Shown in pieces: positions 8,734 through 16,636 of a DNA stretch of 64,000 nt (position 1 is the first letter of the stretch; every line of letters begins with the position of its first letter). Location: NCBI GenBank assembly GCA_041665785.1, contig JBAYIE010000021.1, positions 9,626 through 73,625 of the forward strand. Direction: 5' to 3'. A program made the position numbers and the translations under genes. This DNA is from JBAYIE01 sp041665785 (GTDB taxonomy: Bacteria; Bacteroidota; Bacteroidia; UKL13-3). A model generated the notes under the pieces. That model ran no database searches. It was not told the DNA's origin and worked only from the letters and a program-made list of their open reading frames with translations.

Positions 8734-8856
8734 GTGAAAAGATTCCTTCCTCTTTTGTGGATCGCCGCTTTGTCGTTAACCTTGTTAACCATGCAATCGT
8801 GCAGCACCTCCAAACCGGGCTTAAAAAAGAAATGCAATTGCCCTAACGGATTTTAA
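8734..8856 (+). CDS. Small lipoprotein (40 residues)
   Basis: A 40-residue ORF with a GTG start (MKRFLPLLWIAALSLTLLTM when read from fMet). It has a positively charged N-terminus, a hydrophobic core and a lipobox ending in QSC, so it is predicted to be lipidated at the cysteine around residue 23. The mature peptide is only about 18 residues, basic, and holds two further cysteines (KKKCNCPNGF). The stop codon TAA overlaps the ATG of the glycosyltransferase (TAATG), implying translational coupling. A -7 box sits 4 nt upstream. It is easily missed by gene callers because of size and GTG start. Function unknown. Confidence 0.7.
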   Translation: MKRFLPLLWIAALSLTLLTMQSCSTSKPGLKKKCNCPNGF

Positions 8857-9656
8857 TGAGTCAGCCCCTGATCAGCTTAATTACCGTAGTGTTCAATGCC
8901 GAAAAGGTGTTGGCGCAAACCCTGCAGTCGGCGGTGGATCAAACCTACCAACATATTGAACTGGTGATTGTGGATGGTGGTTCTACGGACAAGACCCTTG
9001 AAATCGCTCAACAATACAAATCGCATACAGGCACCCTCATCAGTGAAAAGGACAAGGGAATATACGATGCTATGAACAAAGGCATACGAGCAGCCAAAGG
9101 AGAGTGGATCTATTTTTTGAATGCCGGAGATCACTTTTTCAGCAAGCATACGCTGGAAGATTTATTCATGCACCACGATTTTACAGCATACGATTTTATC
9201 TATGCCAAGGTGCAAACCATCAATGAGCCAACAGGAGTGGATTATCACAACGGAAAGCCGGTGAAGTTCCGTGATTTTTATTTTTCCTATCCCATTTGCC
9301 ATCAAGCTACATTTACCCGCAAACGTGCATTTGATACCATTGGCATATTTGATACCCGTTTAAAGCTGACGGCAGATACCGAATGGTTTACCCGCCTGTT
9401 TCGCGATTTCGAACGCAAAACACATTTTGTAAATCAGGTCATTGCATTTTATGATGTGCAGGGAGCTTCGTACCACAAGCGCATGCAGGGATACCGTGAA
9501 TTCTTGAAATATACACCACGCTATTTTCCCTGGTATGTCAACCTGTATAATTTTCTTTTGTATCCATTAATCTGGTGCAAGGTGAAATTAATCCGGGCAT
9601 TAACAGGTACCCGCCTTTTTTCTTATTATCGTAAACTCAAATTCAATCCATCGTAG
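8856..9656 (+). CDS. Family 2 glycosyltransferase
   Basis: Cytoplasmic inverting glycosyltransferase of the GT-A fold, probably adding a sugar to a surface polysaccharide or lipid-linked glycan. The N-terminus has the classic start ISLITVVFNAEKVLAQTLQS, the VDGGSTDKT nucleotide-binding motif near residue 45, and an NAGD motif near residue 90 in place of the metal-binding DxD. It is 266 residues long with a short basic C-terminus that may associate with the membrane. The start overlaps the stop of the small lipoprotein, and the stop directly abuts the methyltransferase ATG (TAGATG), so the three genes form one operon. Confidence 0.9.
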   Translation: MSQPLISLITVVFNAEKVLAQTLQSAVDQTYQHIELVIVDGGSTDKTLEIAQQYKSHTGTLISEKDKGIYDAMNKGIRAAKGEWIYFLNAGDHFFSKHTLEDLFMHHDFTAYDFIYAKVQTINEPTGVDYHNGKPVKFRDFYFSYPICHQATFTRKRAFDTIGIFDTRLKLTADTEWFTRLFRDFERKTHFVNQVIAFYDVQGASYHKRMQGYREFLKYTPRYFPWYVNLYNFLLYPLIWCKVKLIRALTGTRLFSYYRKLKFNPS

Positions 9657-10295
9657 ATGTCTTTTCTAAAACCGCATAAGTTTAAATACTTCGATAAAAA
9701 CCTGACCGGCAAACCGTTTAATCTGTTGGATGTTGGTGCCGGAAGCAATAGCCCCACCAAAACCAAAGAGTTTTATCCGCAATGCAATTACCATGGAATC
9801 GACCGTGGAAATTACCGCAACAGCGACGCAGATTTTAAGGCCATGACGGCGTATTACGAAATGGATCTTACGGAACTGAAATTTGATGTTATTCCCAATG
9901 ATCATTTCGATATCATCATTATGTCGCATGTGATTGAACACCTGCACAACGGCGACAAAGTGATTGAAGGACTTTTACCCAAACTGAAAAAAGGTGGGTA
10001 CATCTATATTGAGTTTCCCGGCGAAAAGAGCACACGTCTGCCCAGCATGCGCGACACGTTAAACTTTTACGACGATTCAACCCATGTGCGCTTGTTTAGC
10101 CACAAGGAAGTTTCGGGCATCTTAAGCAAAAACGGGTTTACCATTTTGAAAGCCGGAACCCGCCGCCATTGGCCGGTTATACTGTTGCTTCCCTTTGCCA
10201 TTGTGCACCAATGGATGAAATACAAATACATACCGGGTGGTGTGTTTTGGGATTTGCTGGGGTTTGCAGAGTTTGTTTACGCGAGAAAGGAGTAG
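9657..10295 (+). CDS. SAM-dependent methyltransferase (class I)
   Basis: A 212-residue methyltransferase of the Rossmann fold. Motif I is NLLDVGAGSN (about residues 22-31). The post-motif IMSHVIEHLHNGDK near residue 85 and LKKGGYIYIEFPGE near residue 110 match the Methyltransf_11/23 type. The C-terminal region has a hydrophobic stretch (WPVILLLPFAIVHQWMK) that may touch the membrane. It directly follows a glycosyltransferase, which suggests it methylates a sugar of a surface glycan. The acceptor is not known. Confidence 0.87.
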   Translation: MSFLKPHKFKYFDKNLTGKPFNLLDVGAGSNSPTKTKEFYPQCNYHGIDRGNYRNSDADFKAMTAYYEMDLTELKFDVIPNDHFDIIIMSHVIEHLHNGDKVIEGLLPKLKKGGYIYIEFPGEKSTRLPSMRDTLNFYDDSTHVRLFSHKEVSGILSKNGFTILKAGTRRHWPVILLLPFAIVHQWMKYKYIPGGVFWDLLGFAEFVYARKE

Positions 10296-10532
10296 GAATT
10301 CATTCATTTATCATTCGGTCATTTTTTGCCGGATTACCGAAAAGGTTAAAGTAAGAAGTCCAGTTACTTATCGGGCAAGTAACCTGATTATCTAAAGGAG
10401 CATTCTCACCAGCAGGTCAAGGGCACAAATCGAGGAATTGTTAAACATCCGGGAAAAGTGGATAAAGTACCTGGTGCCCAATTTTCACAAGATCAAATAT
10501 AGTTTAAACTTGAATCAGAGCATTCCGGCAGG
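10296..10532. other. Gap with no convincing gene
   Basis: A 7-bp stem hairpin GTTACTT/AAGTAAC lies at 10363-10383, without a T-run. A short open frame of about 40 codons without a start codon runs through about 10400-10540; it could be a decayed gene end but is too short to judge. Confidence 0.3.
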
Positions 10533-10697
10533 AGGCTGAGGGATCGCCCTAAAGTTAAGCTTGCGCATCCTTTACGGGTAAAGCCCGGAGCGCAGCGAGG
10601 ACTTGCAACGAAGAGCCCGACCCCTGAAGCATGCGTTTATCGCCTATTTCTATTTAAGGAGTATGTCACACGCTTAACTTCAGGGGACAGCCCCAAA
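10533..10697 (+). repeat. Dispersed hairpin element, copy 2
   Basis: Plus-strand copy of the element also at 1922-2060 and 56362-56529. It has the 5' block GAGGGATCGCCCTAAAG, the core AAGCCCGGAGCGCAGCGAGG, the block AGCCCGACC, and a hairpin with arms CCCCTGAAG (10621-10629) and CTTCAGGGG (10678-10686). These enclose a 48-nt loop with an inner GCGT/ACGC pairing. That inner pair is GCGC/GCGC in the other two copies, a compensatory change. It ends near CCCCAAA. Confidence 0.82.
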
Positions 10698-10792
10698 CAT
10701 GAATGCTTCATTGATTTGCAAAAGAAAAATGGAATGACTGAGCCTTATTCATGCTTAATGGAATAAAAGTCAGGTAGTTCCAAAAATTGGTC

Positions 10793-10800
10793 TATCTTTG
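10793..10800 (+). promoter_or_regulatory. -7 promoter box of the DEAD-box helicase gene
   Basis: TATCTTTG matches TAnnTTTG and lies 23 nt before the TTG start codon at 10824. Confidence 0.5.
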
Positions 10801-10823
10801 CCGCTCATTTTAAATAACGTACA

Positions 10824-12668
10824 TTGACAACATTCAACGAATTGGGCTTAGACGCGTCCGTACTAAGCGCCATCTCGGAACTGGGTTTTGAAACACCCAC
10901 TCCCATACAGGAGCAGTCCATTCCTGTATTTTTAGAGACCGAAAGAGACATTTTAGGATTAGCTCAAACCGGCACGGGTAAGACCGCTGCATTTGGCCTC
11001 CCGATCTTACAAAAGATAGATTTTAGCAGCAAAACAACCCAGGCTCTGGTAGTTTGCCCAACCCGCGAACTGTGTAATCAGATTACACGCGATTTGTTGA
11101 GTTACAGCAAATTTATTCCCAATGTGAATATTGTTGCCGTTTATGGCGGTGCAAGTATTATGCAACAGGTAGATCAGTTGAAACGTGGTGCTCAAATTAT
11201 TGTAGCCACACCTGGTCGTTTGATGGATCTCATGAGCCGCAAAGCGGTAAAGATTCAAAACATCGATTATGTAGTGCTCGACGAAGCCGACGAAATGCTC
11301 AATATGGGCTTTCGTGAAGATATCGAAGAAATTTTATCAGGAACTCCCGACACCAAGCGTGTATGCCTATTTAGTGCAACCATGCCGAAGGAAGTTCGCC
11401 AGATTGCCGATAAATACCTGAACGATCCGGTTGAAATTACTGTAGGGAAAAAGAATTCGGGTAACGAAAATATCGTTCACGAGTATGCTGTAGTTCACGC
11501 AAAAGATAAAATTGCTGCCCTTAAGCGCGTGCTAGATTTTACCAGCGATCATTTTTACGGAATTATTTTCTGTACTACCAAAAACGAAACGCAGGATATC
11601 AGCGATAAACTGATCCGCGATGGTTACAATGCCGATTGCCTTCATGGCGATTTGAGCCAGGGTCAGCGCGAGAAAGTGATGAACCGTTTTCGCCATCAGG
11701 CCATTAAAATTCTGTTGGCAACCGATGTGGCTGCCCGTGGTATCGATGTAAGCGGATTAACACATATTATCCATTACCATTTGCCCGACGATATTGAGAA
11801 TTACACCCACCGTAGCGGACGTACAGGTCGTGCGGGTAAGAAAGGGGTATCTTTTACACTCCTCAATATGCGCGAAGCATATAAGTTGAAGGAAATTGAA
11901 CGCCTTACAAATATCAAATTTCAACGGATCCTGATTCCTTCAGCCATTGAAGTACGCGATAAAAAATTGCTGGCTTTTATGTCGACCATCGAGAAAACAG
12001 AAATTGAAGAAGAAATATTCGACGAAAACGTAATGTCGGCACTCGAACGTCTGGATGAATTAACGAAAGTTGAACTCATCAAGAAAATGTTGTCGCTCGA
12101 ATTGAAACGTTTCTCGGCAGAGTACCTGGTTGGTCCGGATCTGAACGTAACCGGAACCTCTTCACGTGATGGAGAAGGAGCAGTTGCACGTGGTACGCGC
12201 TTATTTGTAAGCGTTGGATCCAAAGACGGATTGAATGCAGGATCTCTGAAAGATTTCATTTGTACCCTCAGCGATGTGCCTGCAAAGGACATTATCCGTG
12301 TGGATGTAAAAGGAGTTTATTCTTTTGTGAACATTGAACCCCAACATGTGGATGCGATTATGAAAACCGTACATGGTGCTATGTACCACGACCGTAAGGT
12401 GCGAATCGAAGCATCGGGTGAGCAATCCGACAGCGGAAGATCGCGCAGCAGCTATGGCGGTGGCGGTGGTGGTCGCAGCGGCGGTCGCAGTTACGGAAGC
12501 CGCGACGGTAACAGAAGCGGTGGCGGAGGTGGTTATGGAAGAAGCGAAGGCCAGGGCAACCGTGGCGGTAGCGGAGGCTTTAACCGTGGTGGCAGTTCTG
12601 ACCGCAAAAGAAGTGGTGGATTCGAAAGCCGTGGCGGAAGCGGAAGAACCCGTCGCCGCGACTCCTAA
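10824..12668 (+). CDS. DEAD-box ATP-dependent RNA helicase (DeaD/CsdA-like)
   Basis: RNA helicase likely acting in ribosome assembly, RNA decay or cold adaptation. Motifs in order: Q motif (TPIQEQSIP), motif I AQTGTGKTA (about residue 47), DEAD (about 153), SAT (about 182), and HRSGRTGR (about 330). A DbpA-type RNA-binding domain follows at about residues 455-530. The last 75 or so residues are rich in Gly, Arg and Ser, an RGG-like disordered RNA-binding tail. The start codon is TTG; there is no usable ATG upstream and the N-terminus MTTFNELGLD fits the family. At 614 residues it matches the DeaD class. It stands alone behind a repeat element. Confidence 0.93.
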   Translation: MTTFNELGLDASVLSAISELGFETPTPIQEQSIPVFLETERDILGLAQTGTGKTAAFGLPILQKIDFSSKTTQALVVCPTRELCNQITRDLLSYSKFIPNVNIVAVYGGASIMQQVDQLKRGAQIIVATPGRLMDLMSRKAVKIQNIDYVVLDEADEMLNMGFREDIEEILSGTPDTKRVCLFSATMPKEVRQIADKYLNDPVEITVGKKNSGNENIVHEYAVVHAKDKIAALKRVLDFTSDHFYGIIFCTTKNETQDISDKLIRDGYNADCLHGDLSQGQREKVMNRFRHQAIKILLATDVAARGIDVSGLTHIIHYHLPDDIENYTHRSGRTGRAGKKGVSFTLLNMREAYKLKEIERLTNIKFQRILIPSAIEVRDKKLLAFMSTIEKTEIEEEIFDENVMSALERLDELTKVELIKKMLSLELKRFSAEYLVGPDLNVTGTSSRDGEGAVARGTRLFVSVGSKDGLNAGSLKDFICTLSDVPAKDIIRVDVKGVYSFVNIEPQHVDAIMKTVHGAMYHDRKVRIEASGEQSDSGRSRSSYGGGGGGRSGGRSYGSRDGNRSGGGGGYGRSEGQGNRGGSGGFNRGGSSDRKRSGGFESRGGSGRTRRRDS

Positions 12669-12671
12669 TTC

Positions 12672-12716
12672 ATAACTCCGACTTCGTACTTCATAATTCG
12701 TACTTCGTAATTTTGG
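12672..12716. repeat. Degenerate ACTTCGTACTTCGTAATT repeats
   Basis: Short imperfect tandem units of the type ACTTCGTACTTCATAATTCG follow the helicase stop. The same degenerate unit recurs in the gap at 54892-55200. Confidence 0.5.
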
Positions 12717-12759
12717 TATGACCTTTGTTTGTTTTACTTTTATAAATGAAATTTAAATT

Positions 12760-13464
12760 ATGAAAGTCAGGATAATTATGGCCATCAGTTGTTTGCATCT
12801 GATGCTCAATACACAGGCACAAACCCGTACTTACGTTTCCGGTTCCAGTGAAATGATCTTCTCGTTCGGGAAGATCATTTCAAACGGAAACGAAATGAGC
12901 AGCGAATTACGCTGGTCGCCTGTATTCAACGGAGAAGGTTTGATGAACCATGATTTTACCCAACATATGGGCATATTTTATGGATTGGCTTACCGCAACG
13001 TTGGATTTATTTATAAACCAACGGCCGATACCCTTAAAAAATTCAGAACGTATAACCTGGGTATTCCTGTTGGGATTAAGCTCGGGAACCTCGATGGTAC
13101 TTTTCTGTATGGAGGATACGAGTTTGAAATGCCCTTCAATTACAAGGAAAAAACCTTTATCGACGAAGTAAAGAAAGAGGTATTTGACGTGTGGTTTACT
13201 GACCGTGTAAACTGGTACACACAATCGGTATTTTTTGGTATCAACTTCAAAGGAGGGACCAACCTGAAGTTCAAATATTATATCGATCCTTTCTTCAACC
13301 GGAATTTCTCGCAAACCGTTGCCGGAGTGGCTACCAAGCCATTTGAAAAACTGGAAGTGAATGTATTTTATATTGCATTGAGCTGGAATGTGTTTAAAGA
13401 TGTGAAGTCATATAACAAGAGCCGGTTTAACAAGCAAGCTGAGCACGTGCCAACTGCTTTGTAA
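12760..13464 (+). CDS. Exported protein, probable outer-membrane beta-barrel
   Basis: A 234-residue protein with an N-terminal signal peptide (MKVRIIMAISCLHLMLNTQAQ). The mature part has alternating polar and aromatic strands (YGLAYRNVGFIYKP, GTFLYGGYEFEMPF, YTQSVFFGINFKGG, LEVNVFYIALSWNVF), as expected for an outer-membrane beta-barrel of eight to ten strands. No catalytic motif was recognised. It stands between the helicase and aspS on the same strand but is separated by clear gaps on both sides. Function unknown. Confidence 0.72.
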   Translation: MKVRIIMAISCLHLMLNTQAQTRTYVSGSSEMIFSFGKIISNGNEMSSELRWSPVFNGEGLMNHDFTQHMGIFYGLAYRNVGFIYKPTADTLKKFRTYNLGIPVGIKLGNLDGTFLYGGYEFEMPFNYKEKTFIDEVKKEVFDVWFTDRVNWYTQSVFFGINFKGGTNLKFKYYIDPFFNRNFSQTVAGVATKPFEKLEVNVFYIALSWNVFKDVKSYNKSRFNKQAEHVPTAL

Positions 13465-13557
13465 AAAAGCAACCTGTCCCCCTAAATTTTATTATTTTCG
13501 CTGCCCGGCCTGTATTAAGTGATACAGGATAAGGATTCTACTTTTAACGCAATTATC

Positions 13558-15318
13558 ATGTTACGAACTCATACCTGTGGCGAATTAAATATTTCGGATG
13601 TTTCCAAAACCGTTGTTTTGTGCGGTTGGTTGCAACGTTCACGCGATCTGGGAGGGATGACCTTCATCGATTTGCGCGATCGTTATGGCATTACCCAATT
13701 GGTTTTCAATCTGGAAGATCAACCCGGTTTGTGTGCGCAAGCCCGGGGATGTGGAAGGGAGTATGTTTTGAAAGTTACAGGAACTGTAAAGGAGCGTGAA
13801 AATAAAAACAAACAAATTCCAACCGGTGAAATTGAGATCGTAGTTTCTAACCTGGAGGTATTGAATGAAGCCATTACACCTCCGTTTACGATTGAAGAAC
13901 ATACCGATGGTGGCGATGATTTGCGCATGAAATACCGGTATCTGGATTTACGACGTGCAAGTGTGCGGGCTAATCTGGAACTGCGCCATTCGCTTGCCCG
14001 TTATACCAGGGCATACCTCGATGCTAAAGATTTTATTGAAGTTGAAACACCGGTATTGATTAAATCTACACCGGAAGGGGCACGCGATTTTGTGGTACCA
14101 TCGCGTATGAACCCGGGCGAATTTTATGCATTGCCTCAATCGCCCCAAACCTTCAAGCAATTGCTGATGGTGAGTGGATTCGATCGCTATTATCAGTTGG
14201 TGAAATGTTTTCGCGATGAAGATTTACGTGCCGACCGTCAGCCGGAATTTACCCAGATTGATTGCGAGATGAGTTTTGTAGAACAGGAAGATGTACTGAA
14301 TATGTTTGAAGGACTTGTGCAAAATTTGTTTCAGCAGGTGAAGGGGATTAACATCGGTGAAGTGCCCCGAATGACGTATGCCGATGCCATGCGCTTATAC
14401 GGCAGCGACAAACCGGATACCCGATTTGGAATGCAGTTTGTTGAATTGAACAGTGTTGTGAAAGGGAAAAATTTTCAGGTATTCGAAAGTGCCGAACTCG
14501 TTGCCGGAATTTGTGCCAAAGGGTGTGCTGAATATACCCGCAAGCAACTCGACGAGTTGACTGATTTTGTGAAACGTCCGCAAATTGGAGCCAATGGAAT
14601 GGTATATGTCCGTGTTAATTCCGATGGAACAATAAAGTCTTCGGTGGATAAATTTTACGATGAAACGGATCTGAAAAACTGGGCTGCCGCAATGGATGCA
14701 CAACCCGGTGATTTAATTTTGATACTGGCCGGTAATACCGATAAAACCCGCAAAGCATTGAGTGAATTACGCCTCGAAATGGGCAATCGTTTAGGTTTAC
14801 GCGATAAGAATACCTTCAGTTGTTTATGGGTCCTGGATTTTCCATTACTTGAATTCAACGCAGAAGAAAACCGGTATTTTGCCATGCATCATCCGTTTAC
14901 TTCACCAAAGCCCGAGGATATGCATTTGTTGAACGACTTTGCGTCACTAGGGCAAGTGAGGGCTAATGCCTACGATCTCGTAATCAATGGAGTTGAAATA
15001 GGTGGTGGCAGCGTCCGGATTTTTAATAAAAAACTGCAATCGCGCATGTTTGAAATTCTAGGTTTTACGCCGGAAGAAGCGCAACATCAATTCGGATTTC
15101 TGATGAACGCGTTTGAATTTGGTGCTCCTCCGCATGCCGGGATTGCGTTTGGATTTGACCGCTTGTGTTCAATTTTTGGTGGGGTTGATTCTATCCGTGA
15201 TTTTATTGCTTTCCCGAAAAACAATTCCGGCCGCGATACCATGATTGACGCGCCTTCAACCATCGATGCCAAACAATTGAATGAACTCAGCATTGAATTG
15301 AAAAAAAGCGTATCTTAG
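13558..15318 (+). CDS. aspS: Aspartyl-tRNA synthetase
   Basis: Charges tRNA-Asp with aspartate. The protein is a class II synthetase with an N-terminal OB-fold anticodon-binding domain (GWLQRSRDLGGMTFIDLRDR near residue 20), the catalytic core with motif 2 region FRDEDLRADRQPEFTQID near residue 218, the bacterial GAD insertion, and motif 3 GIAFGFDRL near the C-terminus. The frame reaches back to a GTG at 13519, but the family start MLRTHTCGEL corresponds to ATG 13558, giving 586 residues, the usual bacterial length. No asparaginyl discrimination can be read from sequence alone. Confidence 0.96.
   Translation: MLRTHTCGELNISDVSKTVVLCGWLQRSRDLGGMTFIDLRDRYGITQLVFNLEDQPGLCAQARGCGREYVLKVTGTVKERENKNKQIPTGEIEIVVSNLEVLNEAITPPFTIEEHTDGGDDLRMKYRYLDLRRASVRANLELRHSLARYTRAYLDAKDFIEVETPVLIKSTPEGARDFVVPSRMNPGEFYALPQSPQTFKQLLMVSGFDRYYQLVKCFRDEDLRADRQPEFTQIDCEMSFVEQEDVLNMFEGLVQNLFQQVKGINIGEVPRMTYADAMRLYGSDKPDTRFGMQFVELNSVVKGKNFQVFESAELVAGICAKGCAEYTRKQLDELTDFVKRPQIGANGMVYVRVNSDGTIKSSVDKFYDETDLKNWAAAMDAQPGDLILILAGNTDKTRKALSELRLEMGNRLGLRDKNTFSCLWVLDFPLLEFNAEENRYFAMHHPFTSPKPEDMHLLNDFASLGQVRANAYDLVINGVEIGGGSVRIFNKKLQSRMFEILGFTPEEAQHQFGFLMNAFEFGAPPHAGIAFGFDRLCSIFGGVDSIRDFIAFPKNNSGRDTMIDAPSTIDAKQLNELSIELKKSVS
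15311..15318 (+). promoter_or_regulatory. Possible -7 box overlapping the aspS stop
   Basis: TATCTTAG is one base off TAnnTTTG, overlaps the aspS stop codon, and ends 7 nt before the ATG at 15326. It could give the two-gene unit its own short-leader message. Confidence 0.3.
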
Positions 15319-15325
15319 CGCTGCA

Positions 15326-15481
15326 ATGTCAGATAAAAAATACACCGGTACCCTTGTAAACGAACAGGAACGTATTTACCTGCGAAAGTCATCAACCTAT
15401 ACTGAGCGTTTTGATTTGCTCATGAAGCTAATTCGTCTGCAACGGATGATGAAAACTGCCATTCCTCTTAAAAAGCCATAG
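15326..15481 (+). CDS. Small protein paired with the nucleotidyltransferase
   Basis: A 51-residue basic ORF starting MSDKKYTGTLVNEQERIYLR. The second half (YTERFDLLMKLIRLQRMMKT) is a likely amphipathic helix. There is no signal peptide. It starts 7 nt after aspS and ends 4 nt before the nucleotidyltransferase gene. Its size, charge and tight linkage resemble the small partner in two-gene modules that carry an AbiEii/MNT-type nucleotidyltransferase. Whether it is an antitoxin, a target or an adaptor cannot be told. Coding status rests on context and composition. Confidence 0.6.
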   Translation: MSDKKYTGTLVNEQERIYLRKSSTYTERFDLLMKLIRLQRMMKTAIPLKKP

Positions 15482-15485
15482 TCTT

Positions 15486-15947
15486 ATGGATGTGCTGGAT
15501 GAAGAAGTACTCAGATTATGGAAAATTCTCTATAAGTACGAGGTACGATATATTCTGGTAGGAGGATTTGCTACAAATTTGAATGGCTTTTCAAGATTCA
15601 CAGCTGATCTGGATTTGTGGCTGGATGATACCGCAGCTAACAGAAAACTATTCAGAAAGGCGTTAGCTGAAGCTGAAATTGGAGATTTTGAGAGCCTGGA
15701 AACTATTGAAATGATTCCCGGATGGAGTTCCATTTATCTGAATTCTGGAATCGAGCTGGATATTATGACATCGTTAAAAGGATTTCCCAAAGAGCGATTT
15801 GAAGATTGTTATAATTTAGCCCCAACAATTTTAATACATGATGTACCTGTTCGTTTTTTACATAAAAATCATTTGATAGAAGCAAAGTTGGCTCTTGGCA
15901 GACCAAAGGATTTGAACGATATTGAAGAGCTCCGTAAATTGGATTAA
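15486..15947 (+). CDS. Nucleotidyltransferase of the DUF6036/AbiEii-like type
   Basis: A 153-residue protein with the minimal polymerase-beta nucleotidyltransferase fold. The motif LVGGFATNLNGFSRFTADLD lies near residues 24-43, with the glycine pair and the metal-binding D-x-D (DLDLW), and a third acidic residue is in GIELDIMT near residue 96. This is the hGG..(G..R.T.DhD) signature of AbiEii/DUF6036 proteins, some of which are toxins or antitoxins that modify tRNA or proteins. It follows a 51-residue basic ORF by 4 nt. Substrate unknown; the module is a candidate toxin-antitoxin pair. Confidence 0.82.
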   Translation: MDVLDEEVLRLWKILYKYEVRYILVGGFATNLNGFSRFTADLDLWLDDTAANRKLFRKALAEAEIGDFESLETIEMIPGWSSIYLNSGIELDIMTSLKGFPKERFEDCYNLAPTILIHDVPVRFLHKNHLIEAKLALGRPKDLNDIEELRKLD

Positions 15948-16054
15948 ATTCAAATCTTGATTTAAAGACCTTTGAGTCACTGTAAAAATTACAGATAAAG
16001 TTCCTGCATGGGTTTTCAGGAGTCATACTCGTAGGCTTGTTATTGCATTTTTTC

Positions 16055-16062
16055 TATATTTG
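16055..16062 (+). promoter_or_regulatory. -7 promoter box of the DUF2147 gene
   Basis: TATATTTG matches TAnnTTTG and ends 13 nt before ATG 16076. Confidence 0.5.
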
Positions 16063-16075
16063 AACATACCACCCC

Positions 16076-16519
16076 ATGAATATGAAAAAACTCGCTATGC
16101 TAACCCTGCTGTGTTGTTTGATGCAGACACTGTTGGCTCAGGTAAATGAAGATGCCATTCTGGGCCGATGGCTCAGTGAATCGGGAAAAGCTAAAATTGA
16201 AATATTTAAATCGAACGGAAAATTTTACGGAAAAATTGTGTGGTTGAAAAATCCTAACAACGAAAACGGACAACCCAAAATAGATAAGAATAATCCGGAC
16301 CCCAAAGAACGGAATCACCGTATTTTGGGTTTGTTGCTGGTAAGAAGTCTGGAGTATGACGGATCGGGGGAATGGCATAACGGCACCATATACGATCCCG
16401 AAAACGGTAAATCGTATAAATGCAAAATCACTAAAACGGAAAGTGGAGATTTAAGTATTCGCGGATATATCGGAGTCTCTATGATCGGACGTTCGACCGT
16501 GTGGACTCATTCAGAGTAG
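16076..16519 (+). CDS. DUF2147 domain-containing exported protein
   Basis: A 147-residue protein with a signal peptide (KKLAMLTLLCCLMQTLLAQ). It is followed by a DUF2147 domain: ILGRWLSESGKAKIEIF near residue 30, FYGKIVWLKNP near residue 50, and the C-terminal GYIGVSMIGRSTVW. The family is a small periplasmic beta-barrel, lipocalin-like fold of unknown ligand, common in Bacteroidota and Proteobacteria. ATG 16076 and ATG 16082 are both possible starts (MNMKK or MKK). It is monocistronic by spacing. Confidence 0.88.
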   Translation: MNMKKLAMLTLLCCLMQTLLAQVNEDAILGRWLSESGKAKIEIFKSNGKFYGKIVWLKNPNNENGQPKIDKNNPDPKERNHRILGLLLVRSLEYDGSGEWHNGTIYDPENGKSYKCKITKTESGDLSIRGYIGVSMIGRSTVWTHSE

Positions 16520-16636
16520 AACGGTATGCGGGTGTACGAAATGGCTGAATGAAGGATGAGCTTATTCACATTCCCGAACAACTTATTTTTTCTTCTTCTG
16601 CCTAATTCCTTAGCATTGATGTTGTAAACCGATAAT

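Noticed and set aside
10363..10383. GTTACTT/AAGTAAC hairpin as a terminator for the methyltransferase operon
   Set aside because: No T-run follows on either strand and it lies 68 nt past the stop codon.
12373..12675. 100-codon Ala/Val-rich frame inside the helicase gene
   Set aside because: It is a shifted reading of the Gly/Arg/Ser-rich repeat-coding tail and has no independent support.
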